From Nitrospinaceae bacterium (GTDB taxonomy: Bacteria; Nitrospinota; Nitrospinia; Nitrospinales; Nitrospinaceae), in contig JAHELC010000005.1 of the NCBI GenBank assembly GCA_024644405.1, positions 62,001-126,000 of the forward strand: 64,000 bases of DNA, read 5' to 3'. The notes below the pieces were generated by a model that worked only from the letters and a program-made list of their open reading frames with translations, was not told the origin of the DNA and searched no databases. Below are positions 28,434-37,305 of this stretch, piece by piece (within the stretch, counting starts at the first letter, position 1; every line of letters begins with the position of its first letter). A program made the translations under genes and the position numbers.

Positions 28434-30533
28434 ATGTCGAAAATAAACAGGAAACTGCTGATCAACGTGGACCAGCCGGAAGAATGCCGGGCCGTGGTGA
28501 TCGAAAACGGCAAGCTTGATGAGATTATTGTAGAACACTCTTCCCAGGAATTGGTTAAAGGCAATATTTACCTGGGGGTCGTGACCCGGGTTGAACCCTC
28601 CATCGAAGCCGCCTTTGTGGATATTGGCAAGAAAAAGTACGGTTTTCTTCCATTCAAAGATGTTTTGCCGGAATCCTACCTGCAAACGGGTGAGAGAAAA
28701 GCCAGAACCCGAATCCAGGATGTCATGGTGCGGGGACAAAGATTGCTGGTGCAAGTCGTCAAGGAAAGCCGCGACGCCAAAGGCCCTTCGCTAACCAACG
28801 CAGTGACCATTCCCGGGCGATTCCTGGTGTTGATGGTTTCCAGTGATTCCAGCGGAATTTCCCGGAAAATCGAAGATGAGTCGGAGCGAAAAAAAATCAA
28901 GCAACTGATGTCTGATTTGGGCGTTCCGGCCAGCATGGGGGTGATTATCCGAACTGCCGGCGTGGGCCGGACCAAAACCGAACTTCAAAAGGATATCCAG
29001 GCCTTGCTTAAAATCTGGGAAACCATCGAACAGCAATTCGGAGACCCGGATACCAAGGCGCCCAGTCTTTTATATGAAGGACCGGATATGGTGGTGCGTA
29101 CTGTGCGGGATCATTTCTCCAATGATATGACGGAAGTCCTCGTTGACAGTAAGGAGTCTTTTGATGCCCTTAATGAATTCATGAAGCTGGTGATGCCCAG
29201 GATGCGTAACCGCATCAAGTTTTATCAGGATACCAAGCCGCTTTTCTCTCAGTACAACGTTGAAGAACAAATTGAAAGTATTTACAAACGCAGGGTTGAA
29301 TTACCCTCCGGCGGCTCGATTGTGATTGACGTGGGTGAGGCGATGGTCTCGATCGACGTCAACTCCGGAAGAACCACCGGCGCCAGCGCACTGGAGGAAA
29401 CGGCGATCAAAACCAACCTGGAGGCCGCTGAGGAGATTACCCGGCAACTCCGGTTGCGTGACTTGGGGGGATTGATCGTTATCGATTTTATCGATATGTT
29501 TCAAAAGAAAAACAAGGCCCTGTTGGAAAAACAGGTGAAGCTGAGCTGCAAGCGGGACAGAGCGAGGGTCAATATTTCCAGGATTTCACGGTTTGGACTT
29601 CTGGAAATGTCGCGACAACGTTTAGCCCCACCCGTTAAGGAAGGATTTTTTTCGAATTGTCAGCATTGCGGAGGAACGGGTCATGTCAAAACCGACAGCT
29701 CGGCCGCTTTAAGTGTAATCCGAAAAATCCAGGAACATCTGTCTGCGGGAAATGTGAAAGTTTTGCAGGTCAGGATTTCCACGCAGGTGGCCAGTTATCT
29801 ATTAAATAACAAAATGAAAAGTCTGCTCGAGCTGGAAGAAAAGAACGGGGTTGATATTCTCTTTGAAAGCCAGGATTACTTTCCCTTTGAAAACTTTTCA
29901 TTTACTGTGCTGGAACGTAAAAAAGAAGAGGATAAGGTCATCGAGCAAAAATCCAGTATTCAAAGAGATTTGAAACCGGAAGGAGAAGAAGCCCAAGAAG
30001 AAAAGAGTGACAAGCGCAGTCGAGGTCGCCGACCGTCGTCCGGCCGGGGACGTGGGCGTAGACCTTCTTCAGCCGCACGCGAACGTAAAAAGGAAGAAGA
30101 AAAAACCACTGGGCAGGAAACCAGTATTCAAAAAGACCTGAAACCGGAGGGAACAGCTGGCAAGGAAGGAGAGGGTGAGAAAGACAGTCGTGTTCGCCGA
30201 CCGTCGTCCGGACGAGGCCGGGGTCGCAGACCCGGCGGCCGACCCGGAACAAAAAGGCCTGCGCGTTCCCCAAGAAACAGGGCCCGGAACACGTCGCGAA
30301 CCCAGACGGGTGCTTCACCGGGAGCTCAGAATAAATCAAGTTCCGCTGATTCTCCCAGAGGGAATACCACCTTGGCAAAGGATTCCGGTGACGAGACTCC
30401 ACCCCCTCAATCCCAGTCGAAGCCAGAAACGGAATCGACTGAAGAGCGGCAACCCATGGAAAACGTCTCCCGGTTACATGAAATGTTTGTAAAAAATCAG
30501 CCTCCTTTTGGCCCCGGTCCTAATCGGAAATGA
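28434..30533 (+). CDS. Ribonuclease E/G family endoribonuclease
   Basis: A single-strand endoribonuclease for rRNA maturation and mRNA decay. The 699-aa protein has an S1-type RNA-binding domain (about 40-125), then the DNase I-like catalytic domain with metal ligands D308 (VSIDVNSGR) and D351 (IDFIDMF). These are spaced 43 residues apart, as are D303 and D346 of E. coli RNase E. A zinc-link-like CQHCGGTG follows near 408. After about residue 490 comes a basic, low-complexity tail of two 56-residue repeats (RRPSSGRGRGRRP), then a Pro/Ser/Thr-rich end. The tail is probably disordered and RNA- or protein-binding. rne versus rng cannot be decided from the sequence alone. Confidence 0.94.
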   Translation: MSKINRKLLINVDQPEECRAVVIENGKLDEIIVEHSSQELVKGNIYLGVVTRVEPSIEAAFVDIGKKKYGFLPFKDVLPESYLQTGERKARTRIQDVMVRGQRLLVQVVKESRDAKGPSLTNAVTIPGRFLVLMVSSDSSGISRKIEDESERKKIKQLMSDLGVPASMGVIIRTAGVGRTKTELQKDIQALLKIWETIEQQFGDPDTKAPSLLYEGPDMVVRTVRDHFSNDMTEVLVDSKESFDALNEFMKLVMPRMRNRIKFYQDTKPLFSQYNVEEQIESIYKRRVELPSGGSIVIDVGEAMVSIDVNSGRTTGASALEETAIKTNLEAAEEITRQLRLRDLGGLIVIDFIDMFQKKNKALLEKQVKLSCKRDRARVNISRISRFGLLEMSRQRLAPPVKEGFFSNCQHCGGTGHVKTDSSAALSVIRKIQEHLSAGNVKVLQVRISTQVASYLLNNKMKSLLELEEKNGVDILFESQDYFPFENFSFTVLERKKEEDKVIEQKSSIQRDLKPEGEEAQEEKSDKRSRGRRPSSGRGRGRRPSSAARERKKEEEKTTGQETSIQKDLKPEGTAGKEGEGEKDSRVRRPSSGRGRGRRPGGRPGTKRPARSPRNRARNTSRTQTGASPGAQNKSSSADSPRGNTTLAKDSGDETPPPQSQSKPETESTEERQPMENVSRLHEMFVKNQPPFGPGPNRK
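29913..30232 (+). repeat. In-gene tandem duplication, 168-base period
   Basis: Within the RNase E/G gene, GAACGTAAAAA at 29913 recurs at 30081, CGCCGACCGTCGTCCGG at 30027 recurs at 30195, and AGACC near 30060 recurs near 30228. The offset is 168 bases throughout, with no insertions or deletions, encoding two 56-residue units (ERKKEE...SSIQRDLKPEG...RRPSSGRGRGRRP). The second copy is nearly complete (1.9 copies). Confidence 0.88.
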
Positions 30534-30566
30534 CGGATCCGGAAAAACAAGGCACGGTCTGAAGAT

Positions 30567-31322
30567 TCAGGAATTGGATTTTGAAGACGGGGAGGCGGAC
30601 CGGGCGCATCGAAATCCCGTATCCCATGATCTCATTTGGGGAGGAGCGAAATTCCGGTAGGGAAGGAGTGCAAACTCTTTCAAAAATCCATGCTCTCTTT
30701 TATTGATGGCGCCACCCCGGATCACTTTATATTTTTTCCCGAAGTTGGGGTCCTTGAAAGAAGAGCCTTGATAGGGTTGATACCAGCTGGCGGTCCATTC
30801 GGATACATTGCCATTTAAATCGTATACCCCGAACTCGCTGAAGTCCCGTGTTTGTTTGCCGGGGGGTTGTACGGTTTTGCCGAAGTTGGCGTTTTCCCGC
30901 TTGAATTCATTTCCCCAGACGTACAGGTTTCCTTCCAGACCTCGCGCGGCTTTTTCCCATTCGGATTCCGTGGGTAATCGTTTACCCAACCATAAGCAAT
31001 AGGCGTCCGCTTCAAACCAGGAAACACCCTGAACCGGGTGGGTGAGGCGGCCTTCGGAATACCGGGCCTGGGGTTTGAAGCTTAAAAACTCCCCGTAACT
31101 GACCTCATGGATATCCATATAAAATGCCTTCACATTGATTTCCTGCTGAGGCTGGGCATTTTTGCTGGAAGTGCGGTCTGAAATAAATGAAGGGACTTCT
31201 GCAGAAGGATTCAGGCCCAGAGTGAATGGACCGGCCGGAATCAAAACCATATCGGTTTCCTGTTCGATGGGTTCGGCGCAGGCCGAGCACGCAACCAGGA
31301 GCAGGAGTATCAGCCGTTTCAA
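30567..31322 (-). CDS. SUMF1/FGE-fold lipoprotein
   Basis: A 251-aa protein with a short signal and lipobox (LVAC or CSAC around residues 9-15), so it is probably lipid-anchored in the periplasm. The fold is clear: VLIPAGPFTLGLN, FYMDIHEVSYGEFL, VQGVSWFEADAYCLWLGKRLPTESEWEKAARG, YDLNGNVSEWTASWY, VIRGG and TGFRCARS. The active-site Cys pair of formylglycine-generating enzymes is missing. It is a paralogue of 24445-25206. Its start overlaps the stop of the upstream HmuY-like gene by four bases, so the two form an operon. It faces the RNase E/G gene convergently with a 33-base gap. Confidence 0.88.
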   Translation of the reverse strand: MKRLILLLLVACSACAEPIEQETDMVLIPAGPFTLGLNPSAEVPSFISDRTSSKNAQPQQEINVKAFYMDIHEVSYGEFLSFKPQARYSEGRLTHPVQGVSWFEADAYCLWLGKRLPTESEWEKAARGLEGNLYVWGNEFKRENANFGKTVQPPGKQTRDFSEFGVYDLNGNVSEWTASWYQPYQGSSFKDPNFGKKYKVIRGGAINKREHGFLKEFALLPYRNFAPPQMRSWDTGFRCARSASPSSKSNS

Positions 31323-32035
31323 GGAGCGACCTGTGCTGTTTGTTGCAGGGTGGGAGCAGGTGGTTTTGAAACTGGAAAAGTTTGTTCGCCGGGAGGGATG
31401 TGAGTGTATTCAACCGTCAGGCATGCGGCTTCATCCCGGGGACACATTGAGGTTTTGCATTCGCTTTCCGGCTGCTGACAATAATAATTTAAAATTCTCA
31501 TTTTGAGCAGGCCGTCCCCGGTTTTAACAATATAAACATTTCTTTTTGATTCGATATTGTGGGTGCGAGTGCGGTACAGGTACCAGTCCACGATGGCGGG
31601 GTTGTTGACATTTCCCCAAGAGCGAACATCCGACACAAACGTGACTTCAGGGATCCGGACCACCGAATTGAAATCCACCGGACCCAGATTGGCGATGGCC
31701 ACTTTACCCTGAGGATGGGTGATCCCGCCATTGGAAATGATTTTGGTGCGTTGAAAGCCGAGGTCCCAGTCCTGGCGATTCATCAAATCCTGTTCTGTTT
31801 CCGGATCGGAGATTTGAAAGGTTTGCTGGGTTGAGAAATCCACCAAAGTCCATTGTTCCTTGGACTGGGCATTGACTTTCAGCACGGGATTATGGGTTTC
31901 ATATGACTTGTGGCGTATGGGGGGAAGCGGCTCATTCCCGAAATCATCGACATTGTCCCCCATATAATTCATGGTCACATTCAAAAGCAGGGTAGCCCCG
32001 AGCAACATCGCGAAAATTTTAAGGGTGCTGTTCAT
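31319..32035 (-). CDS. HmuY-like secreted protein
   Basis: A 238-aa protein with an N-terminal hydrophobic signal or anchor (about 5-22). The core shows features I associate with the HmuY family: WTLVDFSTQQTFQ, the DWDLGFQRTKI strand, and a late YIVKTGDGLLKMRILNYY strand. HmuY proteins bind haem or coat beta-barrel partners; no haem ligand is evident here. Four Cys occur near the C-terminus (YYCQQPESECKTSMCPRDEAAC), which may be disulfide-linked, followed by a Pro/Gln-rich tail. It is operonic with the downstream SUMF1-fold lipoprotein. The family call is moderate. Confidence 0.65.
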   Translation of the reverse strand: MNSTLKIFAMLLGATLLLNVTMNYMGDNVDDFGNEPLPPIRHKSYETHNPVLKVNAQSKEQWTLVDFSTQQTFQISDPETEQDLMNRQDWDLGFQRTKIISNGGITHPQGKVAIANLGPVDFNSVVRIPEVTFVSDVRSWGNVNNPAIVDWYLYRTRTHNIESKRNVYIVKTGDGLLKMRILNYYCQQPESECKTSMCPRDEAACLTVEYTHIPPGEQTFPVSKPPAPTLQQTAQVAP

Positions 32036-32210
32036 GGCGTCATTTTATCAAAGGAACCGCCGATTGTTGCAAATTATAGCTTCTTAACGATTTAAAAATC
32101 AGACGTCTTCAAGACCTATGGAACGGGGAAGTTTAACCTTTTTTCCGTGGGCGGGGTTGGATATAATGATGAAGCAACGTATTGTTTATTAATGCAATTA
32201 TAGGTTTTAA

Positions 32211-32837
32211 ATGACCCAGGATCGTCATTTTGCATTCAAAAAGGCCCAAGTCGAGGGTTTTGTGAAGAAGGAATTCCAGCGTTATTTTGGAAGGGGAGGC
32301 CGGATATCCATCCGAAAGCGCCAGCGATTCATGGAGCGCATCACCAAAAAAGTCGGGAAAAAGTTCGGCAAGGATATCCTGTGCCTGATCGATTTCACCA
32401 AGCAGGGTTTTGTATCTCTGGTGTCTCCTGCCCATACGGAGTCAACCGATAAAGGCAAGCTGTTCAATTCCTTTACCCATCCCCAGGTGACCTACACCTC
32501 CCACTGTGTGGAGCGTTTCAGTGAACGTACGCAGACGACGGACAACTGTATCATTACTCTGGATTCCTATCTCGACGAAGCGTTATTGACGTATGGCCTG
32601 CATGAAGGATATCTGGTATGCTCTCAGGGGTTGTTCGCTTATGTGATAGAGGATGACCGACTGGTGATCAAAACCTATATCAACTTTGAGCTTCTGTCGG
32701 ATGACCAGATCCGCAAGTATTACACGCATGACATGGCCGCTTTTCTGACGCCCGACATGATATCTGAAGATGCGGATGCCAGTGACATTATTTTAATGGA
32801 TGAACTGCCCCACGAAGACCCGGATAAGCGGGCTTGA
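32211..32837 (+). CDS. Hypothetical protein, 208 aa
   Basis: Not recognised. It is soluble, with a basic N-terminal third (KKAQVEGFVKKEFQRYFGRG, IRKRQRFMERITKKVGKKFG) and an acidic C-terminal end. A central stretch TYTSHCVERFSERTQT followed by GYLVCSQGLFAYVIEDDRLVIKTYI suggests a small beta-rich domain. A TATAAT lies at 32162-32167, without a clear -35. It precedes ftsE by 65 bases on the same strand, but no functional link is evident. Confidence 0.7.
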   Translation: MTQDRHFAFKKAQVEGFVKKEFQRYFGRGGRISIRKRQRFMERITKKVGKKFGKDILCLIDFTKQGFVSLVSPAHTESTDKGKLFNSFTHPQVTYTSHCVERFSERTQTTDNCIITLDSYLDEALLTYGLHEGYLVCSQGLFAYVIEDDRLVIKTYINFELLSDDQIRKYYTHDMAAFLTPDMISEDADASDIILMDELPHEDPDKRA

Positions 32838-32902
32838 TTGCGGTGGTTGTCTTGAATATTTGATTTGATCCATTCATTGAGTTCCCCATTTCCTGGATTG
32901 CA

Positions 32903-33568
32903 ATGATCCAGCTATACAACGTTTACAAATCCTACAATAACACTCCCGCTTTGGTGGATGTCTCTTTCATTATCAAGAAAGGGGCCTTCGTTTTCGTCAC
33001 CGGTCCCAGCGGCGCCGGAAAGTCCACATTGCTGAAATTGCTGTACCGTTGGGAGAGGTACGACAGGGGCCAGGTTCTGGTTAACGGGATCAATGTCGGC
33101 AAACTCAAATTCAATAAACTCTGGCAATTGCGGCGCCATATCGGAGTGATCTTTCAGGATTACAAATTACTTCCGGGAAAAACCATCCTTGAAAATGTCG
33201 CCTTCGCCCTTGAAATTGTCGGCGCAGAAAAAAAAATCATACGTTATAAAGCCTGGGAAGCTCTCAAGGATGTGGGGCTCTCGCATAGAAAAGATGCCTA
33301 TCCCCTGGAACTCTCCGGGGGAGAGCAGCAGCGTGTGGCCATCGCCCGGGCGTTGGTGAACAATCCCAAGATTTTACTCGCCGATGAACCGACGGGAAAC
33401 CTGGATCCGGAAATGGCCAGCGAAATTCTGCATTTGTTTGAAAAAGCCAATCAAGAAGGGACCACGGTTGTTTTTGCGACCCACAGTCAGAATATTTTGC
33501 GGGAAGGCGACCATGCCGTGATCACATTGAAGCGCGGTAAAGTTGCAGACACTCGGATTGTGGCCTGA
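32903..33568 (+). CDS. ftsE: Cell-division ATP-binding protein FtsE
   Basis: FtsE is the ATPase of the FtsEX complex, which regulates peptidoglycan hydrolases at the septum. The 221-aa ABC ATPase shows Walker [13 protein letters not shown] near 36, the Q-loop [13 protein letters not shown] typical of FtsE, the signature [15 protein letters not shown] near 138 and Walker [13 protein letters not shown] near 158. It is followed after eight bases by ftsX and then the envC-like activator. Confidence 0.96.
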   Translation: MIQLYNVYKSYNNTPALVDVSFIIKKGAFVFVTGPSGAGKSTLLKLLYRWERYDRGQVLVNGINVGKLKFNKLWQLRRHIGVIFQDYKLLPGKTILENVAFALEIVGAEKKIIRYKAWEALKDVGLSHRKDAYPLELSGGEQQRVAIARALVNNPKILLADEPTGNLDPEMASEILHLFEKANQEGTTVVFATHSQNILREGDHAVITLKRGKVADTRIVA

Positions 33569-33576
33569 TTGCAAAA

Positions 33577-34470
33577 ATGAGAATTCTTAAAACAACCTTC
33601 ATCAACATCAAATCCAACAAGCAATTATTCTTTGCCTCGGTAGGTACCATCACCATCGCTCTTTCCATTTTGGGACTTTTTCTGTTCGTCTATGTCAATC
33701 TGAATTCGGTTCTTTCTTTCTGGAACGAACAGGTTCAGTTGATTGTTTATCTGGACGATGAGATTTCCAACAGTGAAAAAAGGCGGCTGGAGAAACTTTT
33801 TTCTTCCAATCCAGAAATCGTCTCGTTTGACTTTGTTTCCAGGGAAAAGGCCTGGGACAAATTTCAATCCATGTTCTCCGAAAAATCCTCATTTCTCAAA
33901 GGGATGGGGTTCAACCCGTTGCCCGCATCCTACAATCTGAAAATTAAGCCTTCACCGGAAAGGTTGAATACAATTCAAACTTTGGCGAGGAAGCTGAATC
34001 GGCAAACCAGCGTGGAGTCGGTGGAATACGGGGAAGAGTGGATCAGCCGGTTTGAGACATTCATGATTTTAATGCGGGTTTTCCTGTTTGCGCTGGGTGC
34101 TCTGCTGTGCCTCGGGTCTGTACTTATTATTTCCAATACCGTCAAGCTTTCCGTTTTATCAAGAAAAAATGAAATTGAATTGATGTTGTTAACGGGCGCC
34201 ACTCCCGGATTTATCAGGTTTCCGTTTTACCTGGAAGGTATTTTTCATGGTGTGCTCGGTGCCGTTGTTTCGCTCAGCTTGATGAAGGGGATTCATTTAT
34301 ACCTGGTGAGCCGATTCCAGGGTTCCATCGAGACCTTTGGCCGGGGTATGGACTTTCAGTTTATATCTCTGCCTTTTATCATGATTATTCTGCTGGCCAG
34401 TATTTTGATGGGCTGGTTGGGAAGTTATTTGTCTCTCCAGCAGTTTTTGGGAACCTATAAAAAATTATGA
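33577..34470 (+). CDS. ftsX: Cell-division protein FtsX
   Basis: FtsX is the membrane subunit of FtsEX. The 297-aa protein has four membrane helices (about 20-42, 165-190, 217-240 and 265-287) and a periplasmic domain between helices 1 and 2 that in E. coli recruits EnvC. Family features are EQVQLIVYLDD, a SREKAWDKF segment, and LPASYNLKIKP. Its stop overlaps the start of the envC-like gene (34467-34470), which fits direct functional coupling. Confidence 0.95.
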   Translation: MRILKTTFINIKSNKQLFFASVGTITIALSILGLFLFVYVNLNSVLSFWNEQVQLIVYLDDEISNSEKRRLEKLFSSNPEIVSFDFVSREKAWDKFQSMFSEKSSFLKGMGFNPLPASYNLKIKPSPERLNTIQTLARKLNRQTSVESVEYGEEWISRFETFMILMRVFLFALGALLCLGSVLIISNTVKLSVLSRKNEIELMLLTGATPGFIRFPFYLEGIFHGVLGAVVSLSLMKGIHLYLVSRFQGSIETFGRGMDFQFISLPFIMIILLASILMGWLGSYLSLQQFLGTYKKL

Positions 34471-35654
34471 ATTTGCGAAGAGTCTCAATTTTATTTCTAA
34501 TCGTTGCTTTCAGCTGGACAGGTTCCGTTTATTCAAAGGATCCTTCAGAAGAGGAAATTGAAAAATTGATTCAGGATGAAAAAACCGAACTGGAAAACCT
34601 GAAGGAGAAAATTAAAAAACAGGCCCAGGAAATTTCTACCATGGGTGAAAAGGAATCCAGGATTCTAAAGACTCTTGAAACTCTGGACAACAAGAAAAAA
34701 GTCCGGGAAAGGGAATTGCAGATTTATCGATGGAACAGCAAGATCAATAAAAATCAATTGGATAAGCTGTCCCAAAAAATAAAAATCACGGAAAGGCAGT
34801 TGACCCGCCAGAAAAGCATGCTGGGCAAGCGCCTTCGTGTTTTGTACAAGGAAGGGAAGATGTTTCCCGTCAAAGTCCTTTTCTCTGCAGAAGATTATAA
34901 CGACCTGATTCAAAAAGTGAAGTATATGGAACTCCTCATGACTCATGATTCCCGTATTTTTGAAAATTATCAAGAACGGTGGCAGCAATTTAAAGAGGAG
35001 GAAAGAAAATTATTTGAAGCCAAAGAAAAGCTGATTCAGTTTGAAACTGCCGCGCTCCAGAAAAAAAACGAAATCGAAAAGGAGAAGAGAAACAAGTCAA
35101 AATTTTTGAAAACGATTAAAAACAAAAAGGTTTATTTTATCCAGACACGGAAGGAAATGCTGAAGGCTTCCGAAAATCTCAACCGATTGATTGCCAAGCT
35201 CGAGCAGAAAAAGATTTCAGGCCAGGGACTGAGTTTTGTCGACAGGAAGGGTCATCTGATTTTTCCTGTGAATGGAAAAATTCTGAATCGGTTTGGCAGG
35301 GTGCGTGACAAGCGATTTCAGTCCTATATCATCAATAACGGATTGAACCTGAAAGTTAAGAAAGGCACAAAAGTGCATCCCGTGTTCCAGGGGACCGTTT
35401 TGTTTGCCGGTTCCCTTGAGGGCTACGGCAATTTGATCATCCTGGGCCATGGCGACAAGTACCACTCCCTTTACGGCCATTTGGACAAGATATTGGTTCA
35501 AACCGGAGATTATGTGTATGAGGACCGAGCCATTGGCTTGTCCGGGGACAGCGGTTCCCTGGTTGGGGAAACCCTGTATCTGGAGCTTCGTCATGAGGGC
35601 AAACCCATCGATCCGGCCCCCTGGTTGCAGGTCGCCAAAAGAAAGCGAAACTAA
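34467..35654 (+). CDS. envC: EnvC-like murein hydrolase activator (degenerate LytM)
   Basis: A 395-aa secreted protein with a signal peptide (about 1-23), a long coiled coil (about 25-250) and a C-terminal LytM/M23 domain (about 265-390). In active LytM peptidases the zinc is held by an HxGxDI-type segment; here the same place reads INNGLNL, so the His and Asp ligands are both Asn. Later motifs remain (GHGDKYHSLYGHL, LYLELRHEGKPIDPAPWL). This matches EnvC, an activator of amidases rather than an enzyme. The ftsE-ftsX-envC order supports control of septal wall splitting. Confidence 0.93.
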   Translation: MNLRRVSILFLIVAFSWTGSVYSKDPSEEEIEKLIQDEKTELENLKEKIKKQAQEISTMGEKESRILKTLETLDNKKKVRERELQIYRWNSKINKNQLDKLSQKIKITERQLTRQKSMLGKRLRVLYKEGKMFPVKVLFSAEDYNDLIQKVKYMELLMTHDSRIFENYQERWQQFKEEERKLFEAKEKLIQFETAALQKKNEIEKEKRNKSKFLKTIKNKKVYFIQTRKEMLKASENLNRLIAKLEQKKISGQGLSFVDRKGHLIFPVNGKILNRFGRVRDKRFQSYIINNGLNLKVKKGTKVHPVFQGTVLFAGSLEGYGNLIILGHGDKYHSLYGHLDKILVQTGDYVYEDRAIGLSGDSGSLVGETLYLELRHEGKPIDPAPWLQVAKRKRN

Positions 35655-35697
35655 ATCATAAAACCTGAAAAAATTGCGGTATAATTTTAAGTAAATA

Positions 35698-37188
35698 ATG
35701 CCTATTTTCATTCCTTTTGATTGGAGAATTATCTTGAGTTTTTACACAATTTCTTTTCGCAATTTTCAAACCTTCTCCTTTAGAGCCATTGCCGCGGTGC
35801 TTTTAATCGGCTTGTTGGTTGCTGGAAGCGGACTGAGTCCGGTTTGGGCACAGGGTGCGGGCGAAGATTCCAAAGAGTCCACTGCAGATTCCTATGAAAA
35901 ACTCAAAACGTTTTCGGAAATTCTTTCGTTGCTCGAAGCAAACTATGTGGAACGGGTGGATGCCAGCGACCTGATCGATGGCGCCATCCGGGGAATGCTG
36001 AAAACACTCGATCCGCATACATCGTATCTTCCGCCCGAAGCTTTTAAGCAGATGAAAGTGGAAACTTCCGGACGCTTCGGAGGTTTGGGAATCGAAATTA
36101 CCATTCAAAAAGGAATTTTGACGGTTGTGACCCCGATCGAAGATACTCCCGCATATAAAGCCGGCGTCAAGTCAGGCGACCGAATCATCAAGATCGAAGA
36201 TGAGTCGACATTGGATATGACCTTGTCCGATGCTGTGGAGCGGTTGAGAGGCAAGATCGGCACCGAAGTCGACATTACGATTTTCCGCGAAGGAATGGAA
36301 GAACCGTTTGAAGTAACCCTGGTTCGCGCCAATATTCAGGTCAAAAGCGTAAAAAGCAAAATTTACGAAGGCAGTATTGGTTATGTGAGAATCAGGAGCT
36401 TTACCAAAACCACCAGCCGCGATTTGGACAAGGTGCTGGATGAATTTCGAGGAAAACAAGTTAAAAAACTGGTTTTGGACTTGCGCAACAATCCCGGAGG
36501 CCTGTTGAACCAGGCCGTGGAAGTGTCGGATCGCTTTCTCAGGCCCGAAAACCTGATCGTGTATACCCAGGGGAGAACCGAAGAACAGAATATGAGGTTC
36601 ACCACGCACGATCGCGTTGATCGGGTGGCTTATCCCATGATTATTATCGTTAATGGCGGAAGCGCCAGCGCTTCTGAAATCGTTGCGGGTGCGCTTCAGG
36701 ATTCCAACCGCGCCATTATCCTCGGAACCCAGACTTTCGGCAAGGGATCTGTGCAAACGATTATCCCTCTCAGTGACGGCTCCGCTTTGCGATTGACGAC
36801 TGCCCGGTATTACACGCCCAGCGGACGGGTCATACAGGAAAACGGGATCATTCCCGACATCACGGTGGAAGTTCCTGTCGTCTCTACAAAAACAGATGAA
36901 GAGAGCGATAAGAGTGATGAAGAGGTCAACAAGGAAAAAGTTAAAATGCGGAAGTTCCTCCGTGAAAAAGATCTGAAAAAACATCTCAAAGGCAAGAAAA
37001 GCTTCGGCGAAGAAGAAATCAAGTCGAAGACTAGAAAGAAATCCGAAGAAGAATTGAAAAAAGAAGAACTCATGGCCTCCTTGAAAGAAGATCTGGAAAA
37101 AGATATCCAGTTGAAAGAAGCGATTGCCCTCCTCAAGGGATGGTCAGTGATGAGTAAAGTATTCAGTGACGACTCGGCAAAAAATTAG
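35698..37188 (+). CDS. ctpA: Carboxyl-terminal processing protease (S41, CtpA)
   Basis: A periplasmic S41 serine protease of 496 aa. The signal sequence ends near SPVWA-Q. A PDZ domain lies near 125-200 (GGLGIEITIQKGILTV, KAGVKSGDRIIKI). The catalytic Ser is in NGGSASASEIVAG near 323 and the Lys in TFGKGSVQT near 348. The last 100 residues are highly charged Lys/Glu, possibly for oligomerisation. Following FtsEX-EnvC, it is likely to turn over cell-wall hydrolases or their activators. A TATAAT lies at 35680-35685, 13 bases before the ATG. Confidence 0.95.
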   Translation: MPIFIPFDWRIILSFYTISFRNFQTFSFRAIAAVLLIGLLVAGSGLSPVWAQGAGEDSKESTADSYEKLKTFSEILSLLEANYVERVDASDLIDGAIRGMLKTLDPHTSYLPPEAFKQMKVETSGRFGGLGIEITIQKGILTVVTPIEDTPAYKAGVKSGDRIIKIEDESTLDMTLSDAVERLRGKIGTEVDITIFREGMEEPFEVTLVRANIQVKSVKSKIYEGSIGYVRIRSFTKTTSRDLDKVLDEFRGKQVKKLVLDLRNNPGGLLNQAVEVSDRFLRPENLIVYTQGRTEEQNMRFTTHDRVDRVAYPMIIIVNGGSASASEIVAGALQDSNRAIILGTQTFGKGSVQTIIPLSDGSALRLTTARYYTPSGRVIQENGIIPDITVEVPVVSTKTDEESDKSDEEVNKEKVKMRKFLREKDLKKHLKGKKSFGEEEIKSKTRKKSEEELKKEELMASLKEDLEKDIQLKEAIALLKGWSVMSKVFSDDSAKN

Positions 37189-37214
37189 GTACCTTTATCA
37201 GTTCATATACATTT

Positions 37215-37256
37215 CCAGTGGGCGAAGGCCGGTGGGGCAATCCGGCGCCCACCTGG
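37215..37256. other. G/C-rich hairpin between ctpA and tsaD
   Basis: CCAG-TGGGCG pairs with CGCCCA-CCTGG, with an inner GCCGG/CCGGC stem. A loose T-containing stretch follows (GTTGTCTTATCC). It may be a terminator, or a processing site, in the 117-base gap. Confidence 0.4.
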
Positions 37257-37305
37257 GTTGTCTTATCCCTTCCTGATGTTTAACCTCCTAACTTTTTAAT
37301 TTGCC

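Noticed and set aside
29913-30232. CRISPR or intergenic repeat
   Set aside because: There are only two long in-frame copies without spacers, fully inside a gene; it is a coding duplication.
36172-36984. 270-codon minus-strand frame inside ctpA
   Set aside because: It is opposite a well-supported S41 protease, with a low-complexity, motif-free translation.
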